Origin: an uncultured Bacteroides sp.
Lineage (GTDB): Bacteria > Bacteroidota > Bacteroidia > Bacteroidales > Bacteroidaceae
Length of the DNA: 55,126 nucleotides
Direction: 5' to 3'
Assembly: GCA_949285025.1 (NCBI GenBank)
Contig: CASDXG010000061.1
Span: forward strand, 1 to 55,126
A program made the position numbers and the translations under genes. Positions 16,545 to 25,128 of this stretch are shown here, in pieces. The first letter of the stretch is position 1. Each line of letters begins with the position of its first letter. The notes below the pieces were generated by a model that saw nothing but the letters and a program-made list of their open reading frames with translations, was not told where the DNA came from and ran no database searches.

Positions 16545-17456
16545 ATGGAAGGCCTGAAAACCTTGAGCCAACTGGTTGATGTTTTATGTTCCCGGTGCAT
16601 CCGTCGTCGGGTGGCAGTGGTTTGCCCTTGCGATTCCCATACAGAATATGTTGTTATCCGTAGCCTTCGGGAAGGCTTGGCCGAGTATTTGCTGGTGACA
16701 GATGCGGCGCATCGCGATGTTCCTGACCGTTTATGTGCAGCATCTCCGGAATATGTTCATGTGTACGAGACCGAAACACCCGATAAGGCTGCGGCGCTTG
16801 CGGTTGATTTGGTTCGGGCTGGTGAGGCAGATGTCTTGATGAAAGGCTCGATTAATACAGACAATTTGTTGCGGGCGGTACTGGATAAGGAAAAAGGTTT
16901 GCTTCTTCCGGGTGGAGTATTGAGTCATATTGCCATTGCACAAATACCTTTATATCATAAGCTGCTGTTCTTTTCAGATGCGGCTGTCATTCCGAATCCT
17001 TCTTTGCCGCAGTTCCGGCAGATGATTTTGCGTGGTATTGCTGTCTGTCGCGCTTTAGGTGTGTCTCAGCCGCGAATAGCTTTAATTCATTGTACGGAGA
17101 AGGTTGGAAAGAAATTTCCCGTGACATCGGCTTATGAGGCATTGAAGGCGGATGAAAGTGTAAGCAGTTTCGGGAATGTGTATATAGATGGACCAATGGA
17201 TGTAAAGACAGCTTGTGACCGGTATAGCGGGGAAATAAAGGGATTGTCTTCGCCGGTTGTGGGAAATGCGGACTTGTTGATTTTCCCGGATATTGAAGCA
17301 GGAAATACTTTTTATAAAACGATTTCTTTATTTGGGGACGCAAATATGGCCGGGATGCTTACAGGAACATCGGCACCTGTGGTTGTTCCTTCACGGAGTG
17401 ATTCGGGCAATTCCAAATATTACAGTCTTGCTTTGGCTTGTTTGATGAGTGAATAA
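16545..17456 (+). CDS. ptb: Phosphate butyryltransferase (phosphotransacylase family)
   Basis: 303 residues from ATG 16545. Member of the phosphate acetyl/butyryltransferase family: ADVLMKGSINTDNLLRAVL, GGVLSHIAI, and FPDIEAGNTFYKTISLFGDANMAG are the familiar conserved blocks. It converts butyryl-CoA (or branched acyl-CoA) and phosphate into acyl phosphate and CoA. The gene right after it encodes a butyrate kinase, which strongly favours butyryl or branched-chain specificity over acetyl. The pair yields ATP during formation of butyrate, isobutyrate or isovalerate. Upstream genes for making butyryl-CoA are not in the window. Cytoplasmic. Confidence 0.85.
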   Translation: MEGLKTLSQLVDVLCSRCIRRRVAVVCPCDSHTEYVVIRSLREGLAEYLLVTDAAHRDVPDRLCAASPEYVHVYETETPDKAAALAVDLVRAGEADVLMKGSINTDNLLRAVLDKEKGLLLPGGVLSHIAIAQIPLYHKLLFFSDAAVIPNPSLPQFRQMILRGIAVCRALGVSQPRIALIHCTEKVGKKFPVTSAYEALKADESVSSFGNVYIDGPMDVKTACDRYSGEIKGLSSPVVGNADLLIFPDIEAGNTFYKTISLFGDANMAGMLTGTSAPVVVPSRSDSGNSKYYSLALACLMSE

Positions 17457-17467
17457 AAAATGAATAT

Positions 17468-18562
17468 ATGAAGATACTTGTTATAAATCCGGGATCTACA
17501 TCCACAAAAGTTGCTGTTTATGAGAATGAGTTGCCGGTATGGTGTGAAAGTATTTATCATCCGGCGGAGGAACTTGCCGTATATCATCATATAAATGAGC
17601 AATATGATTATCGCATGAAGCATGTGCTGCATGTATTGAAGCGGGCAGGTTTACTCTTGACTTTCGATGCAATTATAGCAAGGGGAGGGTTGTTAAAACC
17701 GATTCCCGGAGGGGTTTATCGGATAGATGAGCAGGTGAAGCATGATTTATGGCATGCCGATATGGAACATGCCTCCAATTTAGGGGCATTAATTGCTGAT
17801 GAGTTGGCTCAGGAGATGAAGTGTCCGTCTTTTTTTGCCGATCCGGTTGTAACGGACGAATTGCGCGATATTGCCAGAATAACAGGTATTCCGGAGATTT
17901 CTCGCATCTCTATTTTTCATGCATTAAACAGTCGGGCTGTCTCCAGACGCTATGCTTGTCAAATAAAAAAGGCGTATGAGGAACTTGATTTAATAGTCGC
18001 GCATATCGGAGGCGGCATATCTGTTAGTGCGCATCACAGGGGGAGAGTGGTAGATGTTAATAATGCATTGAATGGAGAGGGGCCGTTCAGCCCAGAACGT
18101 GCGGGGACAATACCTGCACGTCAATTGGTTGATTTGTGTTTTAGCGGGAAATATTCTTATCAGGAGATACGTAAATTGCTGAATGGGAAGGGCGGACTTC
18201 TGGCTCATCTTGGCACGACAGATGTACAGACAATCGCGCGATGGGCTCATGCCGGTAATAAAAAACATCAGCTTCTTTTGGAGGCTATGATTTATACAGT
18301 GGCGAAACAGATAGGAGCGATGCATGTGGCTTTACACGGGCATGCCGATGCGATTTTATTGACAGGTGGAGTGGCTTATAGCAATTATTGTATGTCTATT
18401 CTCAAAAGATGGGTCGAAAGAATCGCACCGATTGTAATTTTCCCCGGAGAGGATGAGATGGGCGCGTTGGCGATGAATGCTTTAGGCGTATTGAGAGGAG
18501 AACTTTCGGTAAGGAATTATGCATATGAACGTGATAAAAACCAAGTCCGGCAATATGAATGA
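17468..18562 (+). CDS. buk: Butyrate kinase
   Basis: 364 residues, ASKHA-fold acyl kinase. N-terminal phosphate loop ILVINPGSTSTKVAVYENE; the IARGGLLKPIPGGVY segment, the IFHALNSRAVSRRYA block, and VAHIGGGISVSAHHRGRVVD are diagnostic for the butyrate kinase branch and distinguish it from acetate kinase. It transfers phosphate from acyl phosphate to ADP, the energy-conserving last step after the phosphotransbutyrylase 11 bases upstream. The stop codon lies inside a terminator hairpin. An Lrp regulator nearby and possible branched acids as products would suit amino-acid fermentation, though that link is inference. Confidence 0.93.
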   Translation: MKILVINPGSTSTKVAVYENELPVWCESIYHPAEELAVYHHINEQYDYRMKHVLHVLKRAGLLLTFDAIIARGGLLKPIPGGVYRIDEQVKHDLWHADMEHASNLGALIADELAQEMKCPSFFADPVVTDELRDIARITGIPEISRISIFHALNSRAVSRRYACQIKKAYEELDLIVAHIGGGISVSAHHRGRVVDVNNALNGEGPFSPERAGTIPARQLVDLCFSGKYSYQEIRKLLNGKGGLLAHLGTTDVQTIARWAHAGNKKHQLLLEAMIYTVAKQIGAMHVALHGHADAILLTGGVAYSNYCMSILKRWVERIAPIVIFPGEDEMGALAMNALGVLRGELSVRNYAYERDKNQVRQYE

Positions 18563-18582
18563 TGCATATTGCCGGGCTTTTG
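18543..18582 (+). terminator. Terminator overlapping the end of buk
   Basis: CCGGCAATATG at 18547-18557 pairs with CATATTGCCGG at 18565-18575, followed by GCTTTTG. The buk stop codon (18560-18562) is in the loop. It lies between convergent transcripts and could also act on the DUF4491 side. Confidence 0.75.
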
Positions 18583-18587
18583 CAAGG

Positions 18588-18902
18588 CTATTTATACTCG
18601 TGTTCTCGTTTCGGATTCATTGGAAACCAGCCTTTTTTAACACGTTTACGCTGGTCGAAAAGTTCCTTTATGGTCCAAAATGAGGAAAATGCGAATACTC
18701 CTGCCAAAGAAGATAATATAAGATGCTCTGTAAGGATGGAACAAATAATACCGATGATGCCAATCAAAAGGAAAAACCACCAGCAGCGTGTACCCCATCT
18801 ATATTCAGCTTTTATTACAATCGGATGAAAGATCCCTATGATAAGAAACGTTCCTATGCCAATGACAATACCTCCTAAATGGTGAGATAACAGCCAGTTC
18901 AT
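18588..18902 (-). CDS. DUF4491-family small membrane protein
   Basis: 104 residues from ATG 18902, which overlaps the stop of the Lrp gene (TGATG); a GTG one codon earlier is the alternative. Three or four hydrophobic segments (GGIVIGIGTFLIIGIFHPIVI, WWFFLLIGIIGIICSIL, LSSLAGVFAFSSFWTI) and a basic C-terminal tail with KKGWFPMNP. The HPIVIKAEYRWG motif and closing KKGWF-NPKR are what I recall of DUF4491, a conserved but uncharacterised Bacteroidota family. Coupling to the Lrp gene suggests co-regulation. No function is known. Confidence 0.72.
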   Translation of the reverse strand: MNWLLSHHLGGIVIGIGTFLIIGIFHPIVIKAEYRWGTRCWWFFLLIGIIGIICSILTEHLILSSLAGVFAFSSFWTIKELFDQRKRVKKGWFPMNPKREHEYK

Positions 18903-19369
18903 CACTTCTCTTTTTTACAGATAGGGATTTCTTTCTTGATGCTTTGTTCCAAAGATATCAATGTTTCTGTAGCAGTTACACCGGGAATTTCTTGAATTTT
19001 CGAGTTCAATAATGCCATAAGATGCTCGTTATCGGAACAATATAATTTGGTAAGCATGGTATAAGGACCTGTTGTGAAATGACATTCTACGATTTCCGGT
19101 ATCTTTTCCAATTCGGCTACTACGCTCTTATACATAGATCCTTTTTCCAGTTTAATACCAACATAGGTACATGTACTATAGCCTAAACTTTTAGGATTAA
19201 CGTGGTATCCTGAGCCGATGATTACCCCCATATCGATCAGACGTTGTACGCGTTGGTGGATGGCGGCGCGAGAGACTCCGCATTCTGCAGCAACATCTTT
19301 GAAGGGGATTCGGGCATTCTGAGAAATAATTTCGAGAATTTGTTTGTCTAACGAATCAATTTTTTCCAT
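18902..19369 (-). CDS. Lrp/AsnC-family transcriptional regulator
   Basis: 155 residues. N-terminal helix-turn-helix (LDKQILEIISQNARIPFKDV, then CGVSRAAIHQRVQRLIDMGVI), then the AsnC/RAM effector domain (TCTYVGIKLEKGSMYKSVV, CHFTTGPYTMLTKLYCSDN, IPGVTATETLISLEQSIKKE). Lrp proteins sense amino acids and often act on many promoters; the first neighbour on the opposite side is the ptb-buk pair. Preceded by one of the best promoters in the window. Confidence 0.92.
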   Translation of the reverse strand: MEKIDSLDKQILEIISQNARIPFKDVAAECGVSRAAIHQRVQRLIDMGVIIGSGYHVNPKSLGYSTCTYVGIKLEKGSMYKSVVAELEKIPEIVECHFTTGPYTMLTKLYCSDNEHLMALLNSKIQEIPGVTATETLISLEQSIKKEIPICKKEK

Positions 19370-19405
19370 AATTGTTAATGTAAACTTGTTGTGTCATATT
19401 GTAAG

Positions 19406-19438
19406 CAAATATAGAAATATTATTTATTCTGCTGCAAA
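19406..19438 (-). promoter_or_regulatory. Canonical Bacteroidota promoter for the Lrp gene
   Basis: On the minus strand TTTG (19438-19435), 21-base spacer, TATATTTG (19413-19406), then 36 bases to the start. The remainder of the 19370-19688 gap holds only this, a low-complexity A+T stretch, and the NUDIX promoter. Confidence 0.7.
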
Positions 19439-19661
19439 TTTAGGATTAAAAACAGAAATATCCGTGCAAAAAAGAATAAAAAATATCGGTTGGGTTATCT
19501 TTTTGTTATCATTTTTCTTTGGGAAGTTCGGGCTGTGGTAATAAATTATTAGTGGCTTTATGCAAAAAAGTGGCGGGAAAACAATAAAGACAATGAGTCG
19601 TTTTTTTTAAACATCGCCATCTTTATTTCGATTTTATGGGTTGATTTATTGCCAATTCTTT

Positions 19662-19669
19662 TATCTTTG
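19662..19669 (+). promoter_or_regulatory. Bacteroidota -7 element for the NUDIX gene
   Basis: TATCTTTG, 19 bases before the ATG, with GTTG at 19640-19643 as a possible -33 (18-base spacer). Confidence 0.6.
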
Positions 19670-19688
19670 TGGCTAGAATTTAAGATTA

Positions 19689-20219
19689 ATGAATATGCAT
19701 CCTTTGGCACAGTTTAAATATTGTCCGGAATGTGGCTCGTCTCGGTTTAAGGAACATAATGGAAAGTCGAAGAAGTGTGAAGATTGCGGCTTTGTTTATT
19801 ATTTTAATTCGAGCGCAGCTACGGTGGCATTTATTATGAATACTCGCGGAGAATTATTGGTTTGCCGTAGAGCGAAAGAACCGGCAAAGGGAACGCTTGA
19901 TTTGCCGGGTGGCTTTATTGACTTGCATGAAACGGGTGAAGAAGGTGTAGCCCGTGAGGTAAAAGAAGAAACCGGTTTGTCTGTAACTGAGGCTGTTTAT
20001 CAGTTTTCGTTGCCAAATACCTATATGTATTCCGGCTTTTTGGTACATACACTTGACCTGTTTTTTGTATGTAAGGTGGCAGATGATTCTAGAATTGCGG
20101 CAATGGATGATGTGGCTGATACGTTCTGGCTGCCGATGGATCGGATAAATCCGGAGGAATTCGGGCTGGAATCTGTACGTAAGGGACTTGTCCTTTATTT
20201 AAATGAATTAGTGAAATGA
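19689..20219 (+). CDS. NUDIX hydrolase with N-terminal zinc ribbon
   Basis: 176 residues. Zinc ribbon CPEC (Cys12, Cys15) and CEDC (Cys30, Cys33), then a NUDIX fold with an intact box GGFIDLHETGEEGVARE / VKEETGL at about 74-97, matching Gx5Ex7REUxEExGU. The combination resembles NudC-like or ADP-ribose/NAD-type pyrophosphatases, but the SQPWPFPxS-type NudC motif is not seen, so the nucleotide substrate is open. Promoter element 19 bases before the ATG. The TPR-protein gene starts 25 bases after its stop. Confidence 0.88.
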   Translation: MNMHPLAQFKYCPECGSSRFKEHNGKSKKCEDCGFVYYFNSSAATVAFIMNTRGELLVCRRAKEPAKGTLDLPGGFIDLHETGEEGVAREVKEETGLSVTEAVYQFSLPNTYMYSGFLVHTLDLFFVCKVADDSRIAAMDDVADTFWLPMDRINPEEFGLESVRKGLVLYLNELVK

Positions 20220-20244
20220 TGGAAAATATAAATAATTCTTTAAG

Positions 20245-23200
20245 ATGAGAAGTGTGAGGCATTTTTTTGCGGTGGGGCTATTTTGTACCATTCCCCTGAT
20301 AGCTACGGCTCAGCGGGACGATGTTTCGGTTAATGTCCGGCATTTATTCAATCAGGGTAAATCGTTGTTTATTCGTCAAGATTATGCTGCTTCGCAGCAA
20401 ATATTGATTCGTTATTTGCAACAGGCTTCGCAACCTGATTTTGTAGAAGAGGCAGATTATATGTTGGCTTGTACGTCATATGAGTTGAAGGAATCGGAGC
20501 GTATGGCAAAATTGCATGCTTTTTTGGAAAAATATCCTGATTCACGATATGCGAACCGTGTATATTCATTAATCGCTTCTGCCTGTTTCTTTGAAGGGAA
20601 ATACAAAAAAACGATTGCAACGTTTGATCGTTGTGATATTGGCCTGCTTCCCGATGTGGAGAGGGATGCTTGTACGATGCGTTTGGCAACCGCCTATTTA
20701 AAATTAAATCGTTTGAAAGATGCAACTTTATGGTTCTCTATTTTGCAGGAAGTAAGCGAGGCGTATTCTGATGATGCGGTATATCATTTAGCTTATATCA
20801 ATTATGTGCAGGGAAAAGATAATGAGGCATTGAAAGGTTTCCGGCGGGTGGAGAAACATCCGAAGTACAGCCTCTTGTCTCCGTATTATATCGCTGAGAT
20901 TTATTTGCGGAATAATAATTATGAAGAAGCAAAGAAAAATGCGGAAAGTTATATAGCCGATTATCCGACACAAGAGAATGTCTTGCAGATGCAACGGATA
21001 CGGGGAGAGGCCTGTTACGGCTTGGGCATGTATGAAGATGCGGTAAAATCTTTGAAGATTTATCATTCCGGAGTGAAGAATGCCGATAGAAAAGCATCCT
21101 ATGAGTTGGGAATGAGCTATTTTCAAACAGGCGTATATTCAAAAGCGGCCGAATGTTTGGGAGAGGCGACTACCGAAAATGATGTGCTGACTCAGAATGC
21201 ATATTTCCATATGGGCTTGTCTTACTTACAGCTGATGGAGCGAAGTCAGGCACGTATGGCATTCGAACAAGCGGCGGCTGCCGATTTTAGTCGTACGATA
21301 AAAGAGCAGGCTTTATATAACTATGCATTATGCATACACGAAACATCCTATTCTCCTTTTGCCGAATCGGTGACAGTTTTTGAACGTTTCCTGAATGAAT
21401 TCCCGGATTCTCCTTACACAGAAAAGGTAAACGACTATTTGATTGAGGTGTACATGAACACGCGTAGCTATATGGCGGCTCTCCGCTCAATCGAAAAGAT
21501 TAGTCATCCGGGAGACAGAATATTGGAAGCCAAACAAAAACTTTTGTTCCGCTTGGGAACTCAGGCTTTTGCACAGGCTGCTTTTACGAATGCAATCGAT
21601 TATTTTTCGCAGTCATTGCAATTGGGACGTTATAACCAGCAGACGAAAGCCGATGCATACTATTGGAGAGGGGAGTCGAAATATCGGATGGAGCAATACG
21701 GGGATGCGGCTAATGATTGGAGACAGTATATGGAGTTTGCCGTTGATCGTCAGAGTAAAGAATACGGTCTTTCCTTATATAATTTAGGCTATGCTTTGTT
21801 TAAACAAAAGCAGTATGATCATGCTTTGACATGGTTCTCTCGTAGTGTATCTTCGGGCATTTCTTTGGAACCTGCTGTTATTGCAGATGCTTATAACCGG
21901 ATAGGTGACTGTTATTTCTACGTCCGCTCGTTCGACTCTGCCCGTCAGCAATATGCGAAGGCTTTGGAGTATGATGCGACATTGGCCGATTATTCCTTGT
22001 TTCAAGAAGGCTTTGTTAAGGGACTGCAAAGAGATTATTCCGGCAAGATAGAAACGTTGAACCGTTTGATCGCCGATTATCCATCCTCTCAATACCTTGA
22101 TGATGCATTATATGAGCAAGGACGTGCATTCGTTCAGTTAGAAGATAATGATAATGCAATAAAGCGTTATGAATTGTTGAAGCAGCGTTTCCCCGAGAGT
22201 CCGCTTTCGCGTAAGGCGGCCAATGAAATCGGGTTGCTTTATTATCAGGAAGATCGGTATGATGATGCGATAAAAGCTTATAAGAATGTAATTGCAACTT
22301 ACCCCGGAAGTGAGGAGGCGCGGTTGGCCCAGCGGGATTTGCGTTCTATTTACGTCGATTTAAACAAAGTGGACGATTATATTAGTTTTGCTGCAACCAT
22401 ACCGGGAAATGCCCAATTCGAGGTAAGTGAACGGGATTCCCTTACTTATATCGCGGCGGAACGTCTTTATATGCGCGGTGACATAACAGAAGCAAAAAAC
22501 AGCTTTGAGCGTTATTTGCAGTCATTTAATGATGGCGCATTTAGTGTAAATGCACATTATTATCTTGGAATCATCAGCTACAATCAGGAAGATTATGCCA
22601 ATGCTGCCATGCATTTGAATAGAGTGATAGAGTATCCCGACAACAGATTCTCTGAGGAAGCGATGGAAATATGTGCAGGAATGGCTTATAATGATAAGGA
22701 CTATGCAAAGGCGTTGGAAATATACAAACGGATGATAGATCGGGCAGCATCTCCGGAAGCCCGTTGGAAAGCCGAAGCCGGTGCATTGCGTAGTGCCTAT
22801 TATTTGAAAGAGCATCAGGAGGTGATAGCGATAGCTTCAAGTATGTTGACGGAAAGCAAACTGACACCGGAACTGAAGAATGAGGCGCGTTATGATCGGG
22901 CAAAGGCTTTACAGGACATCGGAAAGACGGATGAGGCGTTGCAAGATTATATTATTCTCGGGAAGGATACCCGTAATGTTTATGGGGCAGAGGCGAAATA
23001 TTTGACAGCTCAAATCTATTTTGATGGAGGAGAAACCGAAAAAGCCGAGAAAGAAGTGCTTGAATATATAGAAGTAAGTACGCCTCATGCTTATTGGTTG
23101 GCACGTAGTTTCGTGTTGTTGTCCGATGTATATGTGAAATTGGGACGTAATTTGGATGCAAAACAATATTTGTTATCATTGAAACAAAACTATCAGGCTG

Positions 23201-23265
23201 ATGATGATATCGCCAAGATGATAGAGACGCGTTTGGAGAAACTTAATACAGAAAGTAAACTATGA
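20245..23265 (+). CDS. Large exported tetratricopeptide-repeat protein
   Basis: 1006 residues. Signal peptide RSVRHFFAVGLFCTIPLIATA with cleavage before QRDD. Nearly the whole mature chain is TPR-type helix pairs, e.g. ALFKQKQYDHALTWFSRSVS, YFYVRSFDSARQQYAKALEY, LYYQEDRYDDAIKAYKNVIATYP, YAKALEIYKRMID, giving a superhelical scaffold in the periplasm. Many repeats carry the YP-S (YPDSRYA, YPSSQYL, FPESPLS) signature of YbgF/BamD-like periplasmic TPRs. Its stop overlaps the start of the barrel gene by four bases, which argues that the two proteins form a complex at the outer membrane. Exact role unknown. Confidence 0.88.
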   Translation: MRSVRHFFAVGLFCTIPLIATAQRDDVSVNVRHLFNQGKSLFIRQDYAASQQILIRYLQQASQPDFVEEADYMLACTSYELKESERMAKLHAFLEKYPDSRYANRVYSLIASACFFEGKYKKTIATFDRCDIGLLPDVERDACTMRLATAYLKLNRLKDATLWFSILQEVSEAYSDDAVYHLAYINYVQGKDNEALKGFRRVEKHPKYSLLSPYYIAEIYLRNNNYEEAKKNAESYIADYPTQENVLQMQRIRGEACYGLGMYEDAVKSLKIYHSGVKNADRKASYELGMSYFQTGVYSKAAECLGEATTENDVLTQNAYFHMGLSYLQLMERSQARMAFEQAAAADFSRTIKEQALYNYALCIHETSYSPFAESVTVFERFLNEFPDSPYTEKVNDYLIEVYMNTRSYMAALRSIEKISHPGDRILEAKQKLLFRLGTQAFAQAAFTNAIDYFSQSLQLGRYNQQTKADAYYWRGESKYRMEQYGDAANDWRQYMEFAVDRQSKEYGLSLYNLGYALFKQKQYDHALTWFSRSVSSGISLEPAVIADAYNRIGDCYFYVRSFDSARQQYAKALEYDATLADYSLFQEGFVKGLQRDYSGKIETLNRLIADYPSSQYLDDALYEQGRAFVQLEDNDNAIKRYELLKQRFPESPLSRKAANEIGLLYYQEDRYDDAIKAYKNVIATYPGSEEARLAQRDLRSIYVDLNKVDDYISFAATIPGNAQFEVSERDSLTYIAAERLYMRGDITEAKNSFERYLQSFNDGAFSVNAHYYLGIISYNQEDYANAAMHLNRVIEYPDNRFSEEAMEICAGMAYNDKDYAKALEIYKRMIDRAASPEARWKAEAGALRSAYYLKEHQEVIAIASSMLTESKLTPELKNEARYDRAKALQDIGKTDEALQDYIILGKDTRNVYGAEAKYLTAQIYFDGGETEKAEKEVLEYIEVSTPHAYWLARSFVLLSDVYVKLGRNLDAKQYLLSLKQNYQADDDIAKMIETRLEKLNTESKL

Positions 23266-24929
23266 GACGTAAAGAGATAATATTATTGGGAATGACACTG
23301 CTTGCCTGCTTTGAAATGAGCGCGCAAGAGCAGTTGAAAGATTCGACACTGAACCGTACCGTTGTGGTGGAGAACCAGTATAATCCGGAAATTATGGATG
23401 CCTTTAAAGTAAATGTCTTGCCGGAGATAGAGGAACCGACGGTGCCGAAACGGCATATTGATTATGCTACAAACAGTCGTCTGCTGACAGGCTGGAGAAG
23501 TTCTCTTATGCCCGCAATTACAGCTCGAGAGGAACAACGGGACGTCTATCGGGGATATTTGCGTTTGGCGTACGGAAACCGGAATAATACAGACTTGAAA
23601 GCCGGCTATTTATGGGATATAACCGAGCGGGACAGATTAAACGTTATGGGCTCTTTATATGGAATGAAAGGAGATATCCCGTCTTTAAACGCAGATGAGA
23701 ACTGGAATTCCCGATTCTTCCGTACGGATATTTCGTTGGACTATAAGCATGATTTTCGTAAGGTCTCATTGGGACTTGGCGGAGTTTTTGCTTCACAGGT
23801 ATTCAATTATATGCCGGGTGATGAGAATAATGTCGGTAACGGTACATCTCTTTCAGACAAACAACATTACACGTTGGGTGAAGGTTATTTAAGAGTTACG
23901 TCAAAAGATGACGATTTGCCGGTTCAGTTCTCGTTGCAAAGCGGTTTTCGGATGTTCGACCGTAAGTATGCACTTCCTTATGCGACAGAAGATTCAGAAC
24001 AGTCGGTACATACGGAAGGCGGTATATCCGGAAATATTGATGAGCGTCAGGAAGTTGGTTTGAGCTTTGCTATGAACAACATGTTTTACGGTGATCTGTT
24101 GAAAGATTATACATTGGTGCAGATAAATCCCTATTACGTGATACGGAATGAGGCGATCCGCTTTCGGGCCGGTGTGCATGTCGACGGACAAACGGCGAAT
24201 GGGAGCGGGATAAAGGTTGCGCCGGACGTCAAATTTGATTTTGTTTTTGCCGAACATTATCGTTTCTATGCCCATGCAACGGGAGGGACCGCTCTGAATG
24301 ATTACCGTTCTTTGAATGGGCTCACTCCTTATTGGTTACAAAGCGAACAACTGCATTCTTCTTATACACCGGTTAATGCCAGAGTCGGGTTTAAGGCCTC
24401 TCCGCTGATTGGTCTTGGTATTGAGTTGTTTGGTGGCTATCGTGTGACAAAAGATGAACTGTTTGTATTGCCGGGAGCTGCTGACGGCTATACAAATTAT
24501 CTGTATAGCTCGTTGCTGCAGGAAAAGGCAACCGTTGCTTATGGTGGTGGCGCCTTGAACTATACATATAAGGATTGGCTTGATTTTGCGGTCGATGGTA
24601 CTTATTATAATTGGGATGCAGATGTGGAAGGTCGCGAATATTTATTGTATTTGAAACCCCGATTTGAATTGAATGTGTCATTGCATGCGCGAATTGTTGG
24701 TGATGCGTATGCGGAAGCCGGTTATCATTATCAGAATCGTAAGGCCGTAGATGATTTGAAGGCTGCAGCTGCTGTTAATGATTTAAGATTGTCTGCCGGA
24801 TATTGTTTCTTTAATCGTTTGGATGTTTTCGGGCGTATTGAGAATCTTCTTAATAAAAAATATATTTTAGATACGGGTTATCCGGTACAAGGATTTACGG
24901 TGCTGGGGGGAATAAATTTCCGTTTTTAA
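23262..24929 (+). CDS. Outer-membrane beta-barrel protein, TonB-receptor-like without plug
   Basis: 555 residues. Signal peptide RKEIILLGMTLLACFEMSAQ, then TVVVENQYNPEIMDAFKVN and a chain of amphipathic beta strands (YLRLAYGNRNNTDLKAGYLW, LDYKHDFRKVSLGLGGVF, AYAEAGYHYQNRK), ending VLGGINFRF with the terminal Phe used by the BAM machine. The closing VFGRIENLLNKKYILDTGYP is the last-strand signature of TonB-dependent receptors, but no plug domain fits in the short N-terminus. So it is a smaller barrel of that kin. Coupled to the TPR protein (ATGA). Likely a structural or assembly factor, not a classical importer; this is inference. Confidence 0.82.
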   Translation: MRRKEIILLGMTLLACFEMSAQEQLKDSTLNRTVVVENQYNPEIMDAFKVNVLPEIEEPTVPKRHIDYATNSRLLTGWRSSLMPAITAREEQRDVYRGYLRLAYGNRNNTDLKAGYLWDITERDRLNVMGSLYGMKGDIPSLNADENWNSRFFRTDISLDYKHDFRKVSLGLGGVFASQVFNYMPGDENNVGNGTSLSDKQHYTLGEGYLRVTSKDDDLPVQFSLQSGFRMFDRKYALPYATEDSEQSVHTEGGISGNIDERQEVGLSFAMNNMFYGDLLKDYTLVQINPYYVIRNEAIRFRAGVHVDGQTANGSGIKVAPDVKFDFVFAEHYRFYAHATGGTALNDYRSLNGLTPYWLQSEQLHSSYTPVNARVGFKASPLIGLGIELFGGYRVTKDELFVLPGAADGYTNYLYSSLLQEKATVAYGGGALNYTYKDWLDFAVDGTYYNWDADVEGREYLLYLKPRFELNVSLHARIVGDAYAEAGYHYQNRKAVDDLKAAAAVNDLRLSAGYCFFNRLDVFGRIENLLNKKYILDTGYPVQGFTVLGGINFRF

Positions 24930-24955
24930 AGAAACGCCGAAAGTCTCTTGAGAAG

Positions 24956-24993
24956 ACGTCGGGATGTTTAAACAAAAACATCCCGACGTTTCT
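24956..24993. terminator. Terminator after the TPR/barrel operon
   Basis: ACGTCGGGATGTTT (24956-24969) pairs with AAACATCCCGACGT (24976-24989) around AAACAA, then TTCTG. The core AACATCCCGA is shared with the 13142-13184 terminator. Confidence 0.85.
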
Positions 24994-25107
24994 GTTTAAA
25001 GGACTTGTTATCTTTTGTTGGAAGTATTTATTCTTTTGACAAACTAAAAATTACGAAAAAAAAAGAGAAACCGACCTTATTATAATGTTGTGCTTTTGCT
25101 TTTTTCA

Positions 25108-25115
25108 TACATTTG
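25108..25115 (+). promoter_or_regulatory. Bacteroidota -7 element for topA
   Basis: TACATTTG, with GTTG at 25087-25090 as a possible -33 (17-base spacer). It implies a very short leader for the 25129 ATG and about 25 bases for the 25147 ATG. Confidence 0.5.
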
Positions 25116-25128
25116 TCCCAAATTATAA

